Assembly: GCA_903813345.2 (NCBI GenBank)
Contig: CAIIXF020000002.1
Span: forward strand, 2,830,001-2,890,000
From: Owenia fusiformis
Lineage: Eukaryota > Annelida > Polychaeta > Sabellida > Oweniidae
DNA: 60,000 bases
Direction of reading: 5' to 3'
Shown: positions 37,701 to 48,945 of the stretch, piece after piece
How positions within the stretch are numbered: the stretch's first letter is position 1
Layout: each line of letters opens with the position of its first letter
Translations under genes and position numbers: made by a program
Notes under the pieces: model-generated
The model's input: only the letters and a program-made list of their open reading frames with translations
Database searches by the model: none
Told to the model about the DNA's origin: nothing

Positions 37701-40700
37701 ATTCGGATATGTGGGATTTGCAACTCCGCGCAGTTGCTGTGTTCCAGATAATTAATGTAAAAAAACACGAAAAATCGATCTTTAAAATCTCACATTCGAA
37801 TAAATTCCATTTAGATAATTCAGAGGTATGATATCATATTCATCCAGGAGATACGAGATATATCCGGTGATGCCATCGAGGAGTTACTGAGTTTGACAAA
37901 TACAGAAGGGTGAGTCATAAAGACTAAGCGTATATTACCGTGTGTTGATCTAGTTCATACATTGCTAAATAATGAGACAAATAGCGAAACTACACTTTTT
38001 ATATACACACATATAGCATACTCTCAATAAGATATTTTATAGATATCTTTAAGTTTACTTTCACAAACAAACATTTCAATAATCTATACTTTGAATACAC
38101 AATTCGTATTAACAGCACAAGTAAAGTGCATTAATTTTCTTCTGTCGTATTTTTCTGAAATCATAATTCTGTGTGCATATTTCCATCAAAATCACAATAA
38201 TGCTAACGAAGAGTTCAAAAAGTTAGTTTATCAGTAGGAATTACTTTATCTAGTAGATAATTTTAGAATATGTATCCAGTTTTGTGTCCTTGACCGTGGC
38301 CGGATTTTCATGTTCTTTCAGAATTCCATCCACAATTCTCTTGCAAATTCTCACCAGTTTCAGTTTCTGAAAATATTTGTACATTTAATTCCTTACATCT
38401 TTCTTTATCTTGATGTGAAATAACAAGCTATGATATTTGTAAACACGCCAGAAATTAACAGAATGCTATTCGAAGCGTTATTAGAGAAATCCGCCATTTT
38501 TGTTTGTCGATTTGGACCAATCAGGACGGTGGTTCATCTCAATACATATTTACATAACAGACGTACGTCATCTTTGAGCCCTCGGGTTTCTCCCCCTTTT
38601 CAATCGTCGATTGACTCTAGTGTAGCTGAATAGAGCACAGCTACAGGTCATTGTCTCATCATTTCTTTGCCTAGGCCTGAACAGTATGCTATGACGGTTA
38701 GTGAGCGCCTCGGGAGATCTTCCAGCAAAGAACAATATGCGTACATGTATAGGTAGGTACTTTGTCTTGCGTTAAGACCCTTAACTATCTTACAATCTGA
38801 AATTCCAGGGTCTTGGAGCAAGACTTAGCTTAGTGAGGACTGTATTTTAAACTATACGCAATTGACACGTGATTGATTACGCAATCCCTTATAATACGAT
38901 TCTATGACATTGGTTAAGTTAGGAGAATGTCAGATACTTACGAGGCATATAACTTCAGGTATTTTAGCACTAGAGGCCCTGGGGTTAAAAAAGTCACACG
39001 AACCCCCCTCCACACCAATCCCTCCCCTGTAAATTCGTTATTAGTAAAGCTAGGATGTTCAGACGTTTTTCATATATTCTTCATTTAATTATCTACTATA
39101 TAGTGTAATATCTTTTACAACTATGATGATGTAAGATTGCGTAATTCTATTCTTAAGATTGTAGAATTCTTAAGATTGTAGAATTAGTGCTTGAATTTCC
39201 AATTTCTTCTATTGGAACTGATGTATTTATCATAAGTCGATTACCCTATGTACAATTCTGCTGATCTTTTCAGAATACGTGCACTTTAAGCTTCTGAGAA
39301 TTTTAAAACCCTACCCGATGCCTATAAAAAGTTTCAGGAAACAAACTTAAATATCTAGATCTTTTTGACCATCGGGGCTTCTAGGATTAATAATAAAATA
39401 CACTCCCTCCATAATTTACTGTCTGGATTTTCTATTTGATTACATCGCATGTGCCTCATCTATTTCTGATTCACTGTCCCTCATCTCTCGCTAATACTAG
39501 ATTGAGCAATTACTTCTGATCAGTTTCTCAGCTATTTAGCTCAGTCACATTTGATATACACAGGTACGGTACGACGGCCATATCTTCCAAACTTTCGGTT
39601 GCCAAACTGAAGGGGAATGCAAATCGAACCAACAATAGTCATGTTTATCGTATGATCTGTAAAATGAAGCCTTCTGATTTGTCAGTTCTTGTGTTGTACC
39701 AATCTGTTTTGCTATTGATATTTTCCTCATTGATCCTCTCCGTGGAAATACAGAAAGTATTGGTTGGAGGGGACAATTTGAGTAACAATACAGATAATAC
39801 AGCATGTTTCCAAGGAATTATCTCCTAAGTTAAATTATTTATTGGCCTAAGGTCACACGATAAAAACGTTATAGAATGATATGAAGTGCAATACAGGATA
39901 TCTTCTGCTCTCGATATTCTTTAGTGGCACTCGATTTCTTCTCGCGCCAATACAGAATTTTTCGAGTATAATATATCCTGTATTGCACTCCAAATCATTC
40001 AATAACCGATAGGCTTCCTCCATCTTCTATAGGAATAATATATACTCTGAATTGTTGACAATAGGTTATCCACAACTTCTGTGATATCTTCATACGTTTT
40101 TGACGACGCTCAGGATGTATTTGAGAGGGAGCCATACATCGTAGAATTCTCTACGCAAGAAGCAGGTCTGTAATATATAACCTTTTGTTACTTACTTATC
40201 GGCTACATTGTTCAATATAATGTTGTTGAGATTAAAATGGCGGTCTATGTGGGAAAATGGCTTTTAAATCTCTTATTTTGATATTTACCAAAGTCCGATC
40301 CGATTATATGTCCGATTATATTAACGTATGTCTTACCCTAATGTCTACCTCACATTTGCCCCAATTTATCGGCCGGCGCCCTGCCGATTGAGTATTTTCC
40401 TCAGAATTGATGGTCAAATCTCAAATTTGAGGTCAGATGTGAACTCATGATAACGTGTACATTATTTTAAAAGAAATATTCGAGTAATTTGATGCAAGTT
40501 GACATCAGTTTTGAACAGAATACCGCAATCGGCCGGTCGCCAGCCAATGGATCGGAACAAATGTGATAAAGGCATAACTTATGTTGTGCTCAAGCCGTAC
40601 CTGAGTTTGCGCTAGCTGGTATACACGTGAAACCATCAGATGCTCTTGCTGAACTAGACGCCCTGGCCCAGGTCCACACGGACATTACAAACCGCCTCAA

Positions 40701-42533
40701 CACAGATGAGGTTGTCTTCTTGGGTGACTTTAACGCTGATTGTAGCTACTTGAACGCTGGTGAGAGGGATGCGTTAGTTTTAAAGTCCAGTGATTACTAT
40801 TGGCCGATTGGGGCTGATGTTGACACAACAGTGTCTAGCTCAGACTGTGCATATGACAGGTATATCAAAATAGAATGTATATGTCCCAACAAAAATCATT
40901 GAACGTGTAACTGACAGGGCCTCCTTATCTGATATTGAAAAAGCAGGAAGTATGAGTTTAGCGTTAAGGTTTTAATTAGGGATAGGGTTCCAGTGAGGGT
41001 CAGAGTATCTTTGACTATCAATAACTACAAAACCAAAAATTGTTCACGAGCAAGTTTTTGTCTCCCTTGACATCCCAGTCACAAATTTGACATCGTGATC
41101 AAATCTATCTTCAGATTCATATTCGTAAGCAGCAGTGACATGAAAACAAATTTGAAACCAAACTCTGTCAAGCCATTTCTCTTTGACCAGGCGTACAATC
41201 TATCAAGCGAACAGGTTAGTACTGTTTTGTTTATTTTCACTAACATGTAACTTTAAAAGCCGAGGTAACATTTGTTCTACGGGGACCGTACAGAGGTCAA
41301 AGTTTAACAAAATCTACAGGGTGTCCCGAAAGTATGCCCCCCCCCCCCCTAGGCAGACATATATCAGCGTCGTCATAGTATATATGTATATATATATGTG
41401 TGTCATATATCATTTTAAAGCTTATCCAAAGGTACATTGATTTGCCAAGTATCATGGTTCAACTCTCAAATGTGAAAAAATTACAGGCATTTCAAAATTT
41501 AGTGTTTGGTCAAAATTAAGTTCAATTTTACACCAAATCACTAGTCAATGTGTCCTCCCGGCCCATCTTAACAGCAGCAATTATTTTCGGGTCGGATGTA
41601 TATTGAGTTGAAAAAAGATAACGATGAGGATAGAAACTCTAAGGAAACTCTTCTAAAGTCCTTTAATAGGTTTTAAGAGGTTTATAAAATTCCACACCCC
41701 TATTTGAAGGGCCTTTAAGGTCATATCTGAAAATAATTGCTGCTGTTAACATGGCCAAGGAGGGACACATTGACTAGTAATGTGGTGTAAAATTGAACTT
41801 TATTTTGACAAAACACCAACTTTTAGAATGACTTTTTCCCATTTGGGAGTTAAACCATGATACTTGGCAAATCAATGTGACTTTGGATAGGCTTTAAAAT
41901 GATATATGACACTATGAGGACACTAGAATATGTCTGCCTAGGGGCCATCTTAACAGCAGCAATTCTTTTCGGGTCGGATGTATATTGAGTTGAAAAAAGA
42001 GAACGATGAGGATAGAAACTCTAAGGAAACTCTTCTAAAGTCCTTTAATAGGTTTTAAGAGGTTTATAAAATTCCACACCCCTATTTGAAGGGCCTTTAA
42101 GGTCATATCTGAAAATAATTGCTGCTGTTAACATGGCCAAGGAGGGACACATTGACTAGTAATGTGGTGTAAAATTGAACTTTATTTTGACAAAACACCA
42201 ACTTTTAGAATGACTTTTTCCCATTTGGGAGTTAAACCATGATACTTGGCAAATCAATGTAACTTTGAATAGGCTTTAAAATGATATATGACACTATGAG
42301 GACACTAGAATATGTCTGCCTAGGGGGGGGGCTCATACTTTCGGAACACCCTGTATATAGATTTGGAATGTGTATCCCTGTATTAAATATCCTTGGTAGT
42401 TCTCTTGATTTCGGGAATCTTCGACGACCAAATGTTACTGGGGCATAACATGAATTCTCCAAACTGCATTTTTTCTTTTAAGGCTCTGGCTGTCAGCGAC
42501 CACTATCCAGTTGAAATGGAAATTTATCGATAA
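31741..42533 (+). CDS. Secreted protein with two tandem DNase I-like domains (13 exons, about 537 aa)
   Basis: Predicted extracellular endonuclease. Exons: 31741-31884, 34670-34761, 34923-34998, 35678-35775, 36210-36486, 36811-36901, 37153-37296, 37815-37909, 38675-38752, 40065-40165, 40595-40859, 41115-41214, 42483-42533. Exon 1 has a signal peptide (MPCKGLFVFLVVLIPPYC) then AAFNVQIFG. Domain 1 (about 21-274) has IQEIRD, LHTKPTDAVAELD, GDLNADCSYV, CAYDR and SDHYPIEM. Exon 7 runs from SDHYPIEM through a 9-residue linker into FNIQIFG of domain 2 (about 284-537), which has IQEIRD, SERLGR, GDFNADCSYL, CAYDR and SDHYPVEM. Domain 2 keeps every DNase I catalytic position recognised; domain 1 has Val (34951-34953) where the Glu of SExLGR should be. 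Exon 3 is two bases short (76 against 78 nt in its domain 2 counterpart), in a TA run at 34989-34995, so the frame breaks; restoring two bases gives exactly 538 codons. Four introns carry transposons. Confidence 0.85.
32044..34366 (-). mobile_element. 5'-truncated LINE in DNase intron 1, antisense
   Basis: A minus-strand LINE with an A-rich tail (poly-T run from 32042 on the plus strand), truncated at its 5' end. CTGTAATT occurs at 32036-32043 and at 34367-34374, a probable 8-bp target duplication. It sits wholly inside the first intron of the DNase gene, opposite in direction. The poly(A) tail and protein differ from the 6.7-13.3 kb LINE, so it is another family. Confidence 0.8.
32170..34351 (-). 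pseudogene. LINE reverse transcriptase, one frameshift
   Basis: Two overlapping frames (33998-34351, then 32170-34047) encode most of a LINE ORF2 without the endonuclease. RT motifs are well kept: [64 protein letters not shown] and the catalytic NLFADDTSL. After RT come a long C-terminal region and a Cys/His segment (CPCGYFKEDISHFLFDCP). The frame shifts near 34030-34047. The 625-residue second frame is otherwise intact, so the copy is fairly young. Confidence 0.85.
35210..35565 (+). mobile_element. 3' relic of the LINE-1 family in DNase intron 3
   Basis: The frame at 35242-35436 (MMERDRLFDKITNVLD... ETILGSNTDIQIN) matches the C-terminus of the 6.7-13.3 kb LINE (TILGSRIDFSI). It is followed by the same 3' end (CTCTTCTT..GAAGGAAATAAAGATAAAC) and an (AAAC)n tail. 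A short 5'-truncated copy of about 350 bp. Confidence 0.75.
38968..39386. mobile_element. piggyBac-type MITE, second copy, in a DNase intron
   Basis: Related to the 7465-8105 element: it shares AGTCACACGAAC, GCTAGGATGTTCAGA and CCCTATGTACAATTCTGCTGAT. It has only one copy of the internal unit. The right side keeps TTAA (39387-39390); the left is TTAG with a decayed terminus, so it is older. It lies between exons 9 and 10 of the DNase gene. Confidence 0.75.
39868..40007. repeat. Foldback hairpin in a DNase intron
   Basis: Arms of about 34 bp: GTTATAGAATGATATGAAGT.. and its near reverse complement ending ..TCATTCAATAAC, each including GTGCAATACAGGATAT. The loop is about 70 bp. The arm sequence resembles that of the hairpin at 52525-52661. 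Confidence 0.7.
41317..42353. mobile_element. Mariner-type MITE in the last DNase intron
   Basis: Flanked by TA (41315-41316, 42354-42355), with ends CAGGGTGTCCCGAAAGTATG and CATACTTTCGGAACACCCTG, each next to a C or G run. Long inverted arms (about 41400-41560 against 42150-42330). The right arm region is duplicated directly with a 383-bp period (units from 41563 and 41946, very similar), giving an arm-prime, arm, arm structure. No transposase. Confidence 0.8.
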
Positions 42534-42973
42534 CGCTCTGTGGTTGACCTCCGGCGCATAAGCAGTAATGAAAACAGTGAAACCCGAAAGGGCGCCTAGA
42601 CATTATTTCTAAAATCTGGATTTGGGACATTATTTTTATGATATATCATTTTCACCATCTAAATAAGAAGACTACGGAGATATTCAGAACAGACCAACTA
42701 ATATTATGTTATTATTCAATTGTAAATTGTTATATTCGTGAAATTTTCAACCCAAAAGCTGCATTATCGTAAATATTCTGATATTTCATTTGTGGGAAAC
42801 GCACCATATTACTTGAAATTGGAATGTCGATATTCAAAAATTCCTGATGTATGATAGGTGAGCAAAATACAAAAATGATGATTGCAGGGAGTAGAAGTAT
42901 AACTTGGCCAAATGAAATAACTTAGGCACAAAATTATGACATCATAGTTAGTTTCCAAAAAATCATATATTCT

Positions 42974-43325
42974 TGATAACACTGCATGATAACACTGCAT
43001 GATAACACTACATGATAACACTGCATGATAACATTGTATGATAATATTACATGATAACACTGCATGATAACACTGAATGATAACACTACATGATAACACT
43101 GCATGATAACACTGCATGATAACACTACATGATAACACTGCATGATAACATTGTATGATAATATTGCATGATAACACTGCATGATAACACTACATGATAA
43201 CACTGCATGATAACATTGTATGATAATATTGCATGATAACACTGCATGATAACACTGCATGATAACACTACATGATAACACTGCATGATAACATTGTATG
43301 ATAACACTGAATGACAACACTGCAT
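42974..43325. repeat. 13-bp minisatellite, about 27 units
   Basis: Tandem units of CACTGCATGATAA with variants (CACTACATGATAA, CATTGTATGATAA, TATTGCATGATAA). The ATTGTATGATAATATT variant recurs at spacings that are multiples of 13 (about 117, 65 and 78 bp), so higher-order blocks were amplified. The minus strand has no stop in several frames simply because of the repeat. Confidence 0.92.
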
Positions 43326-45066
43326 ATCAAATGTTTATCTCCAAGAAGAATTAATGTCTCTTGCCTTCTAATCCTCAATAGCGGAGATTTCAAAATAACT
43401 CTGGGCGATCTAGAGAATATTGTAAAGAAAACACCCTAAGGAAAAATATTGACAAAAATTGCATTTGAATTAACATTTCATTGAAATATTGATAACAGAA
43501 TGTCACATTTACTAGAATATCTTGTAAGAATATGAAGTCCTTCCTATCGTCAGTTCTATCCCAAGCTAAATGGCCCTGACTTCTATATTGGTTGTTTTTA
43601 TTTAAGACGATTTTCACTTGGCTTTGTCACCAACATAGTCACCTACTCTAGGAATCAAAATTATATCTCGATTTGACCATGGGGTTATGGGGAAGAGGGA
43701 TGATCATATGCTATGGATATTCTCTTATTTCGAACATAATAACGTGACATCGAAGTTAATCTGGGTCAACGTTGATTATGACTTCTCCAGTAGCATGCTT
43801 CTATTTTTTAAATGAATATGTAATGGTTGGTCTTTAAATGCGTTAACATGTGTTCCTCTCATTTGTTTAGCTTTCAATACCTTCTTCACAAATTAATAAT
43901 AATTTTTGATCTTAAAGGATAAGATGCTCTGAGAGAAACACGATGTCACAAAAGCATTATTCAAATTTAAAATCTAATTTTAAGTGAAAATATTTTTTAA
44001 ATCAGTAACAGAATATCGATTTCCAAAAACTGTGAGAAATTGTTTTTATTGCGATTTCCTCAAAAAATGGTCAAGTTAGCGACACGACAGTCCCGATGGT
44101 TCGCCACCATAGCTGTTTTTCATTCTTTTTATCCCTTGATTTGATCGATACTTCGTCCATCCACCATCTGAATAAATAAAGTCATTGTCGATATTTAGAA
44201 CAGAACAACTATTATTATCATTTATTGTATATTGTTAATATCTTCAAGGAATTTTCAACCCCACAGGCGTATTATTTAAGGATTAAGCCATGGACCCAGT
44301 ACATTGTGGAGAGTATCATTCTTCCGAAATATGATTTTTAAATCGATGCATGACCTCACAAAATGCCACAGTACATCAAGTTTTAAGCTTATCCTTTTTA
44401 CACATCGCAAAATATTTTCTACGCAATCATCTAAAAGATTCGAAATCATTAAGATTAACATATTTTCAATGAAGAGTCAAGTTTGAAAAGTATCAATTTG
44501 AATCAGTAGAATCAAGTTGTCACGTTGACAACCATTCAACCAATGACCTTGGGTGCAGCGATTGGTAATAATACACTGCAGTTATATGAACTACAGTGCT
44601 CGGATTGGCTGGAATCGGACACACCTTGACTAGCTATTCGTGAATGAAGCATATTCTGATATTTTATTTGTGGTAAACGCACCATGTTTTATCACTTGAC
44701 ATTGGCATATCGATTCTCAAAAGTTCATCCATTCCTGGCGTGCTCTATAGTCGAGAATAATTTGATCGAAACCGATTATTGTAGCCAGTGCACTTGGCCT
44801 CCATGGAATGATTTCAGGTTTACACAAAATTATGATATCATATTCTTTTAAAATATATATGATTTATAACACTGTACTCTAAACAGGAATTAAAAAATAT
44901 TGATTTTATCTGTTTTAATAATGTATCATTATTATAGAGGTGTGTAACGTACATTTAAAAATGGTTTATTGAAATGATGTACCTCTCGATTGAAACTCAG
45001 TATTGCTAAGACCTTATTCATTAACCAAGGGTGGTGAATTAAGAATTTTCCTCCACTCTTAGAGTA

Positions 45067-45450
45067 CTGATAGATATGATAAAATAATTTGGACTCCGAG
45101 ACGGGGAAGGTGCGAATACCCCACCAATATATTTTTCAAAAATGTTTTCCAGCCCTTTCCACCCCTTTTTTCAATGTTTGATGAATAAGTGTGTTGCGTT
45201 AAGAGACACGGTGAATCTCTTTAAAGGAAAATAGAATATTGTTTTTCACTCCATCCCAATTGAATCCATTTTCCTTTTAAGATGTTAACTGTGTCTCAAA
45301 ACGCTACATATAGATGCATCAAACAATGAAAAAACAGGGATGGAAAGGGATGAAAATCAGGACAACACTTTTGAAAAAACGTGTTGGTGGGGTGTTTGCA
45401 CTGTTCTTGTCTCTAGGTCCATATTATTTTTTCATCTCTATCAGTGCTTG
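45067..45450. repeat. Inverted-repeat element (probable MITE)
   Basis: Arms of about 110 bp at 45067-45180 and 45330-45450, sharing CTGATAGA(T/G)ATGA, AATAAT(T/A)TGGAC and CCCCACCAA. Interior unique, no frame. Confidence 0.55.
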
Positions 45451-46079
45451 TCCTGGAGTTAATGCATTGGCCTAACATATGCCCCTGTTCAAATCGTCAG
45501 AAAATACCCAATACCAAACATATAACTGTCTGAAATCTGTTGCGATACCTTCCGAGTTCTGTGTGGTCTCTACATGTGAATGTGAGTTATGCAGTTTCAC
45601 TTATCCCACATTCTGTATTCTCTTTATAAATATTTGTTCAATATGCAGTGTAACATATTGCCATTAAACGGTACTTGCATACTGGTATGACATAATTCAT
45701 GCTGTTTAATTTTAAGGTGGAATTTTACATATCAACTACATCGTAACACATTTACATTCTCGTTTAATAATCTCACAAATGGGTTCCAACAGGGTACAAA
45801 TTCAACATGTAATTTGTCAAAATAATTAGGGATTTTCTCAGAATTCCGAATCTGAATTGAAACCCGACCTTTCCATGATATTCTATGATCTTTAAAGTAA
45901 TATTTAAAAATCATAAATTCACCTAAATATAGATAACAATTGATTTGGGACTTAAACATGTCAAATATCTTAACCTCGGTCAAGTTATCTGCATTCGAGT
46001 CAATCATAATCTTTAAAGATTATGCATCAGTTTTGGGATGTTAGAATGCCAAAACAGAAAAACAAATTTCGAAAATTGA

Positions 46080-46335
46080 TTTAGAAAAGGGTTAGATCTT
46101 GGTTAATATCAGAGATTGGGTAAGGGTTAGAGCCAGGAATACAGTTAGAAACGACTTTGAGTTATAGAGATAGGTTAGGGTTAGCTTTGGGTTAGGGGTA
46201 GAGTCGACATTAGAGCTATGGTTAAAGAAAGGGTTAGGGTTGGAGCCAGGGTTAGGGTTAAGGCTGGGGTTAGGGTTCGAGCAAGGGTTAAGGTTACCTT
46301 GGAGTGAAGGTTAGAGGCAAGGTTAGAGTTAGCAA
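46080..46335. repeat. Degenerate telomere-like GGTTAG repeat
   Basis: About 250 bp of imperfect GGGTTAGGGTTAGAGC-type units, the densest part at 46215-46290. It sits between the two segmental-duplication copies. Interstitial; not a chromosome end, because unique DNA continues on both sides. Confidence 0.8.
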
Positions 46336-46780
46336 CGGATATTTGTACTACTGGCTTATGTTAGCTAATGTTTTAATGTAAGCAATGTCATTACATGTTT
46401 TGACAATTTTAACTTCTAGAGCCTCCACAAAATATCAATTCGAATGCCTCGAAAGGGGTCATAAAATGCATTTAAGAACTGTGAACAAAAATTCAAATCG
46501 GCTCATTACCCCACGGCCTATAAGCTTTTAAAGTTCACATATGACCTATCGTCTCTATTTGGCTCCTAGGGCCTCCACAAAATATAAAATTAAAACGACT
46601 TTACCTCAAAGGCGGACATCAGCCGTGGTTACATTTTCGACGACCATATGTTACTGAGGCATGACATGAATTCTCCTAGCAAACTTGCTATGCCTACGAA
46701 CCTAATTGACAAATGCATTTTTGTTTTATTGCTTAGTCCTGAATGGATGTAGGGCTTAACAAAGTGATATGTTACTGCAA

Positions 46781-46968
46781 TGCTGCAGTTTTTTCTGGCA
46801 ATCGTATGCCTGAGAATTTCTATAGTCTTCGTACACCCTCCTCTTAAACTTTTGTGGCCAGATTAACGTATTATGCTGCAGTTCTTTCTGGCAATCGTAT
46901 GCCTGATAATTTTTCTAGTCTTCGTACACTCTCCTCTTAAACTTTTGCGGCAAGATTAATGTATTATG
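46781..46968. repeat. 93-bp tandem duplication
   Basis: Two adjacent copies starting TGCTGCAGTT.TTTCTGGCAA and sharing CTCCTCTTAAACTTTTG, slightly diverged. Confidence 0.8.
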
Positions 46969-47109
46969 CCTTGATAAAGTCTGTTCATTTTTAACGCATA
47001 GATTAAAGTAGATTTCAGAACTGAATCATTATCTCGAAACAATTGATCACATTGTAGAATGATTCTAGTTGGTTTATGCAACCTGAACATGATCATTCAA
47101 CCTTAAGCA

Positions 47110-47165
47110 AACTGCATTTTTTCTGTCTGCGACCACTATCCAGTTGAAATGGACATTTATCGATA
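47110..47165 (+). pseudogene. Duplicated terminal exon fragment of the DNase gene
   Basis: Matches exon 13 from CGACCACTATCCAGTTGAAA to the same stop codon. A short deletion removed the acceptor (ttttaag) and the first codons, and one substitution changes Glu to Asp. No upstream DNase exons accompany it, so it is a passenger of the segmental duplication. Confidence 0.8.
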
Positions 47166-48945
47166 ACGCTCTGTGGTTGACCTCCGGCGCATAAGCAGTA
47201 ATGAAAACAGTGAAACCCGAAAGGGCGCCTATACATTATTTCTAAAATCTGGATTGGAACATTATTTTTATGATATATCATTTTCACCATCTAAATAAGA
47301 AGACTACGGAAATATTCAGAACAGACCAACTAATATTATGTTATTATTCAATTGTTATTAGTGAAATGTTCAACCCCAAAGCTGCATTATCGTAAATATT
47401 CTGATATTTCATTTGCAGGAAACGTACCATATTACTCATCCTGGTGTATGATAGTTAAGCAAAATGCAAAAATGATGATTGCAGGGAGCAGAAGTATAAC
47501 TTGGCCTAAATGAAATAACTTATGCACAAAATTATGATATCATAGTAGTTTCTCTAAAACACTGCTGATTATCTGCCTATTATACTTAGATTTTGTCTTC
47601 ACAAGGTAGGCCAATTTATATTCTTTCATTTAATATGTTTAACTAAATTGAAAGCCGGAGATTTTCGTCTGAAAGCCGGAGAATTCTCCGTGATCCGGCT
47701 TGTAAATGTAATGAATATGGCCGATTATTCTGAAACAATTATTTTTAAATTTTGTACAAAACGTCTCATAAAACATACATTCAGAGGATTAATAAGCTGC
47801 TCTGGGGTAAAAACGTTTCTACTACTGTTTGAGTGTTCTAAGAGGTAAGATTTTTGCAAATTGCTGTGGAAATAAAGTTGCGTCCAAGGGACTCGGGATT
47901 TTTTTTATTTTTCCGTCCAACATTATTTTTTGGGGTCCATCTAATGTAAGGACGGCGTTAAATAAAACGTAGATAGTTAGTTTCCAAAGAAGCAAATATC
48001 CTTGATATCACTGCATGATAACACTGCATATCAATGTTTATCTCCAAGAAGAATTAATGTCTCTATAACCTTTAACTGTAATTTTATTGCCTTCTAATCC
48101 TCAATAGCAGAGGTTTTAAAATAACACCGGGCGATCTAGAGAATATTGTAAAGAAAAACCCCTAAGGAAAAATGTTAACAAAAATTGCATTTGAATTAAC
48201 ATTTTATTGAAATGTCACATTTACTAGAATATCATGTAAGAATATGAAGTCCTTCCTATCGTCAGTTCTATCCCAAGCTAAATGGCCCTGACTTCTAAAT
48301 TGGTTGTTTTACATTTAAGACGATTTTTACTAGGCTTTGTCACCTACTCTAGGAATCAAAATTATATCTCGATTTGACCATGGGGTTATGGGGAAAAGGA
48401 ATGATCATATGCAATGGATATCCTCTTATTTCGAATATGATAACGTGACTTCGAAGTTAATCTGGGTCAACGTTGATTATGACTTCTCCAGTAGAATGTC
48501 TCTATTTTTTAAATGAATATGTAATGGTTGGCCTTTAAATGTGTTTACATGTGTTCCTCTCATTTGTTTAGCTTTCAATACCTTCTTCACTAATTAATAA
48601 TAATTTATAATATGCTTAAAGGATAAGATGTTCTGAGAAAAACACGATGTCACAAAATTATTATTCAAATTTAAGATCTAATTTTAAGTGAAAACATTTT
48701 TATTTTTGAATTCTTAATCAGTAACAGAATATCGATTTCCAAAAACTGTGAGAAATTATTTGTATTGCGATTTCCTCAAAAATGATCATGTTAGCGACAC
48801 GACCGTCTCCATTGTCGGCATTGCAATTTTTTCATTCTTTTCATCTTCTTGAACCCCTTGATTTGATCATTACTTTCACCATCTGAATAATTACAGTCAT
48901 TGGCGATATTTAGAACAAACAACTATTATTATCATTTATTGTATT

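Larger units (their letters stand above)
42415..45800. repeat. Segmental duplication, copy 1 (DNase 3' end and downstream)
   Basis: Stretches matching copy 2 in the same order: 42415-42460, 42490-44240, 44760-45030 and 45590-45790. It contains the last DNase exon and the 27-unit minisatellite. An older internal duplication is also present (about 42650-42840 resembles 44160-44740). No gene other than the DNase end is seen. Confidence 0.75.
46630..48945. repeat. Segmental duplication, copy 2 (first blocks)
   Basis: 46630-46675 matches DNase last-intron sequence (42415-42460); 47104-48945 matches 42463-44235, at high identity. Between these blocks lies about 430 bp not in copy 1, which includes a 93-bp tandem duplication (46781-46968). 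Here the minisatellite is only about two units (48003-48030). Confidence 0.8.

Noticed and set aside
42809-43325. Long minus-strand open frames encoding repeats of MLSCSVIMQCYHAV type
   Set aside because: They are translations of the 13-bp minisatellite, which lacks stops on that strand in several frames. No start context, splice sites or homology.
42974-43325. CRISPR-like array
   Set aside because: The repeats are 13 bp and directly adjacent with no unique spacers; the host is a eukaryote.
46080-46335. True chromosome end
   Set aside because: The telomere-like repeat is degenerate and flanked by ordinary sequence on both sides.
47648-47848. 66-codon plus-strand frame in duplication copy 2
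   Set aside because: Lies in non-coding duplicated DNA, has no counterpart frame in copy 1 and no recognisable domain.
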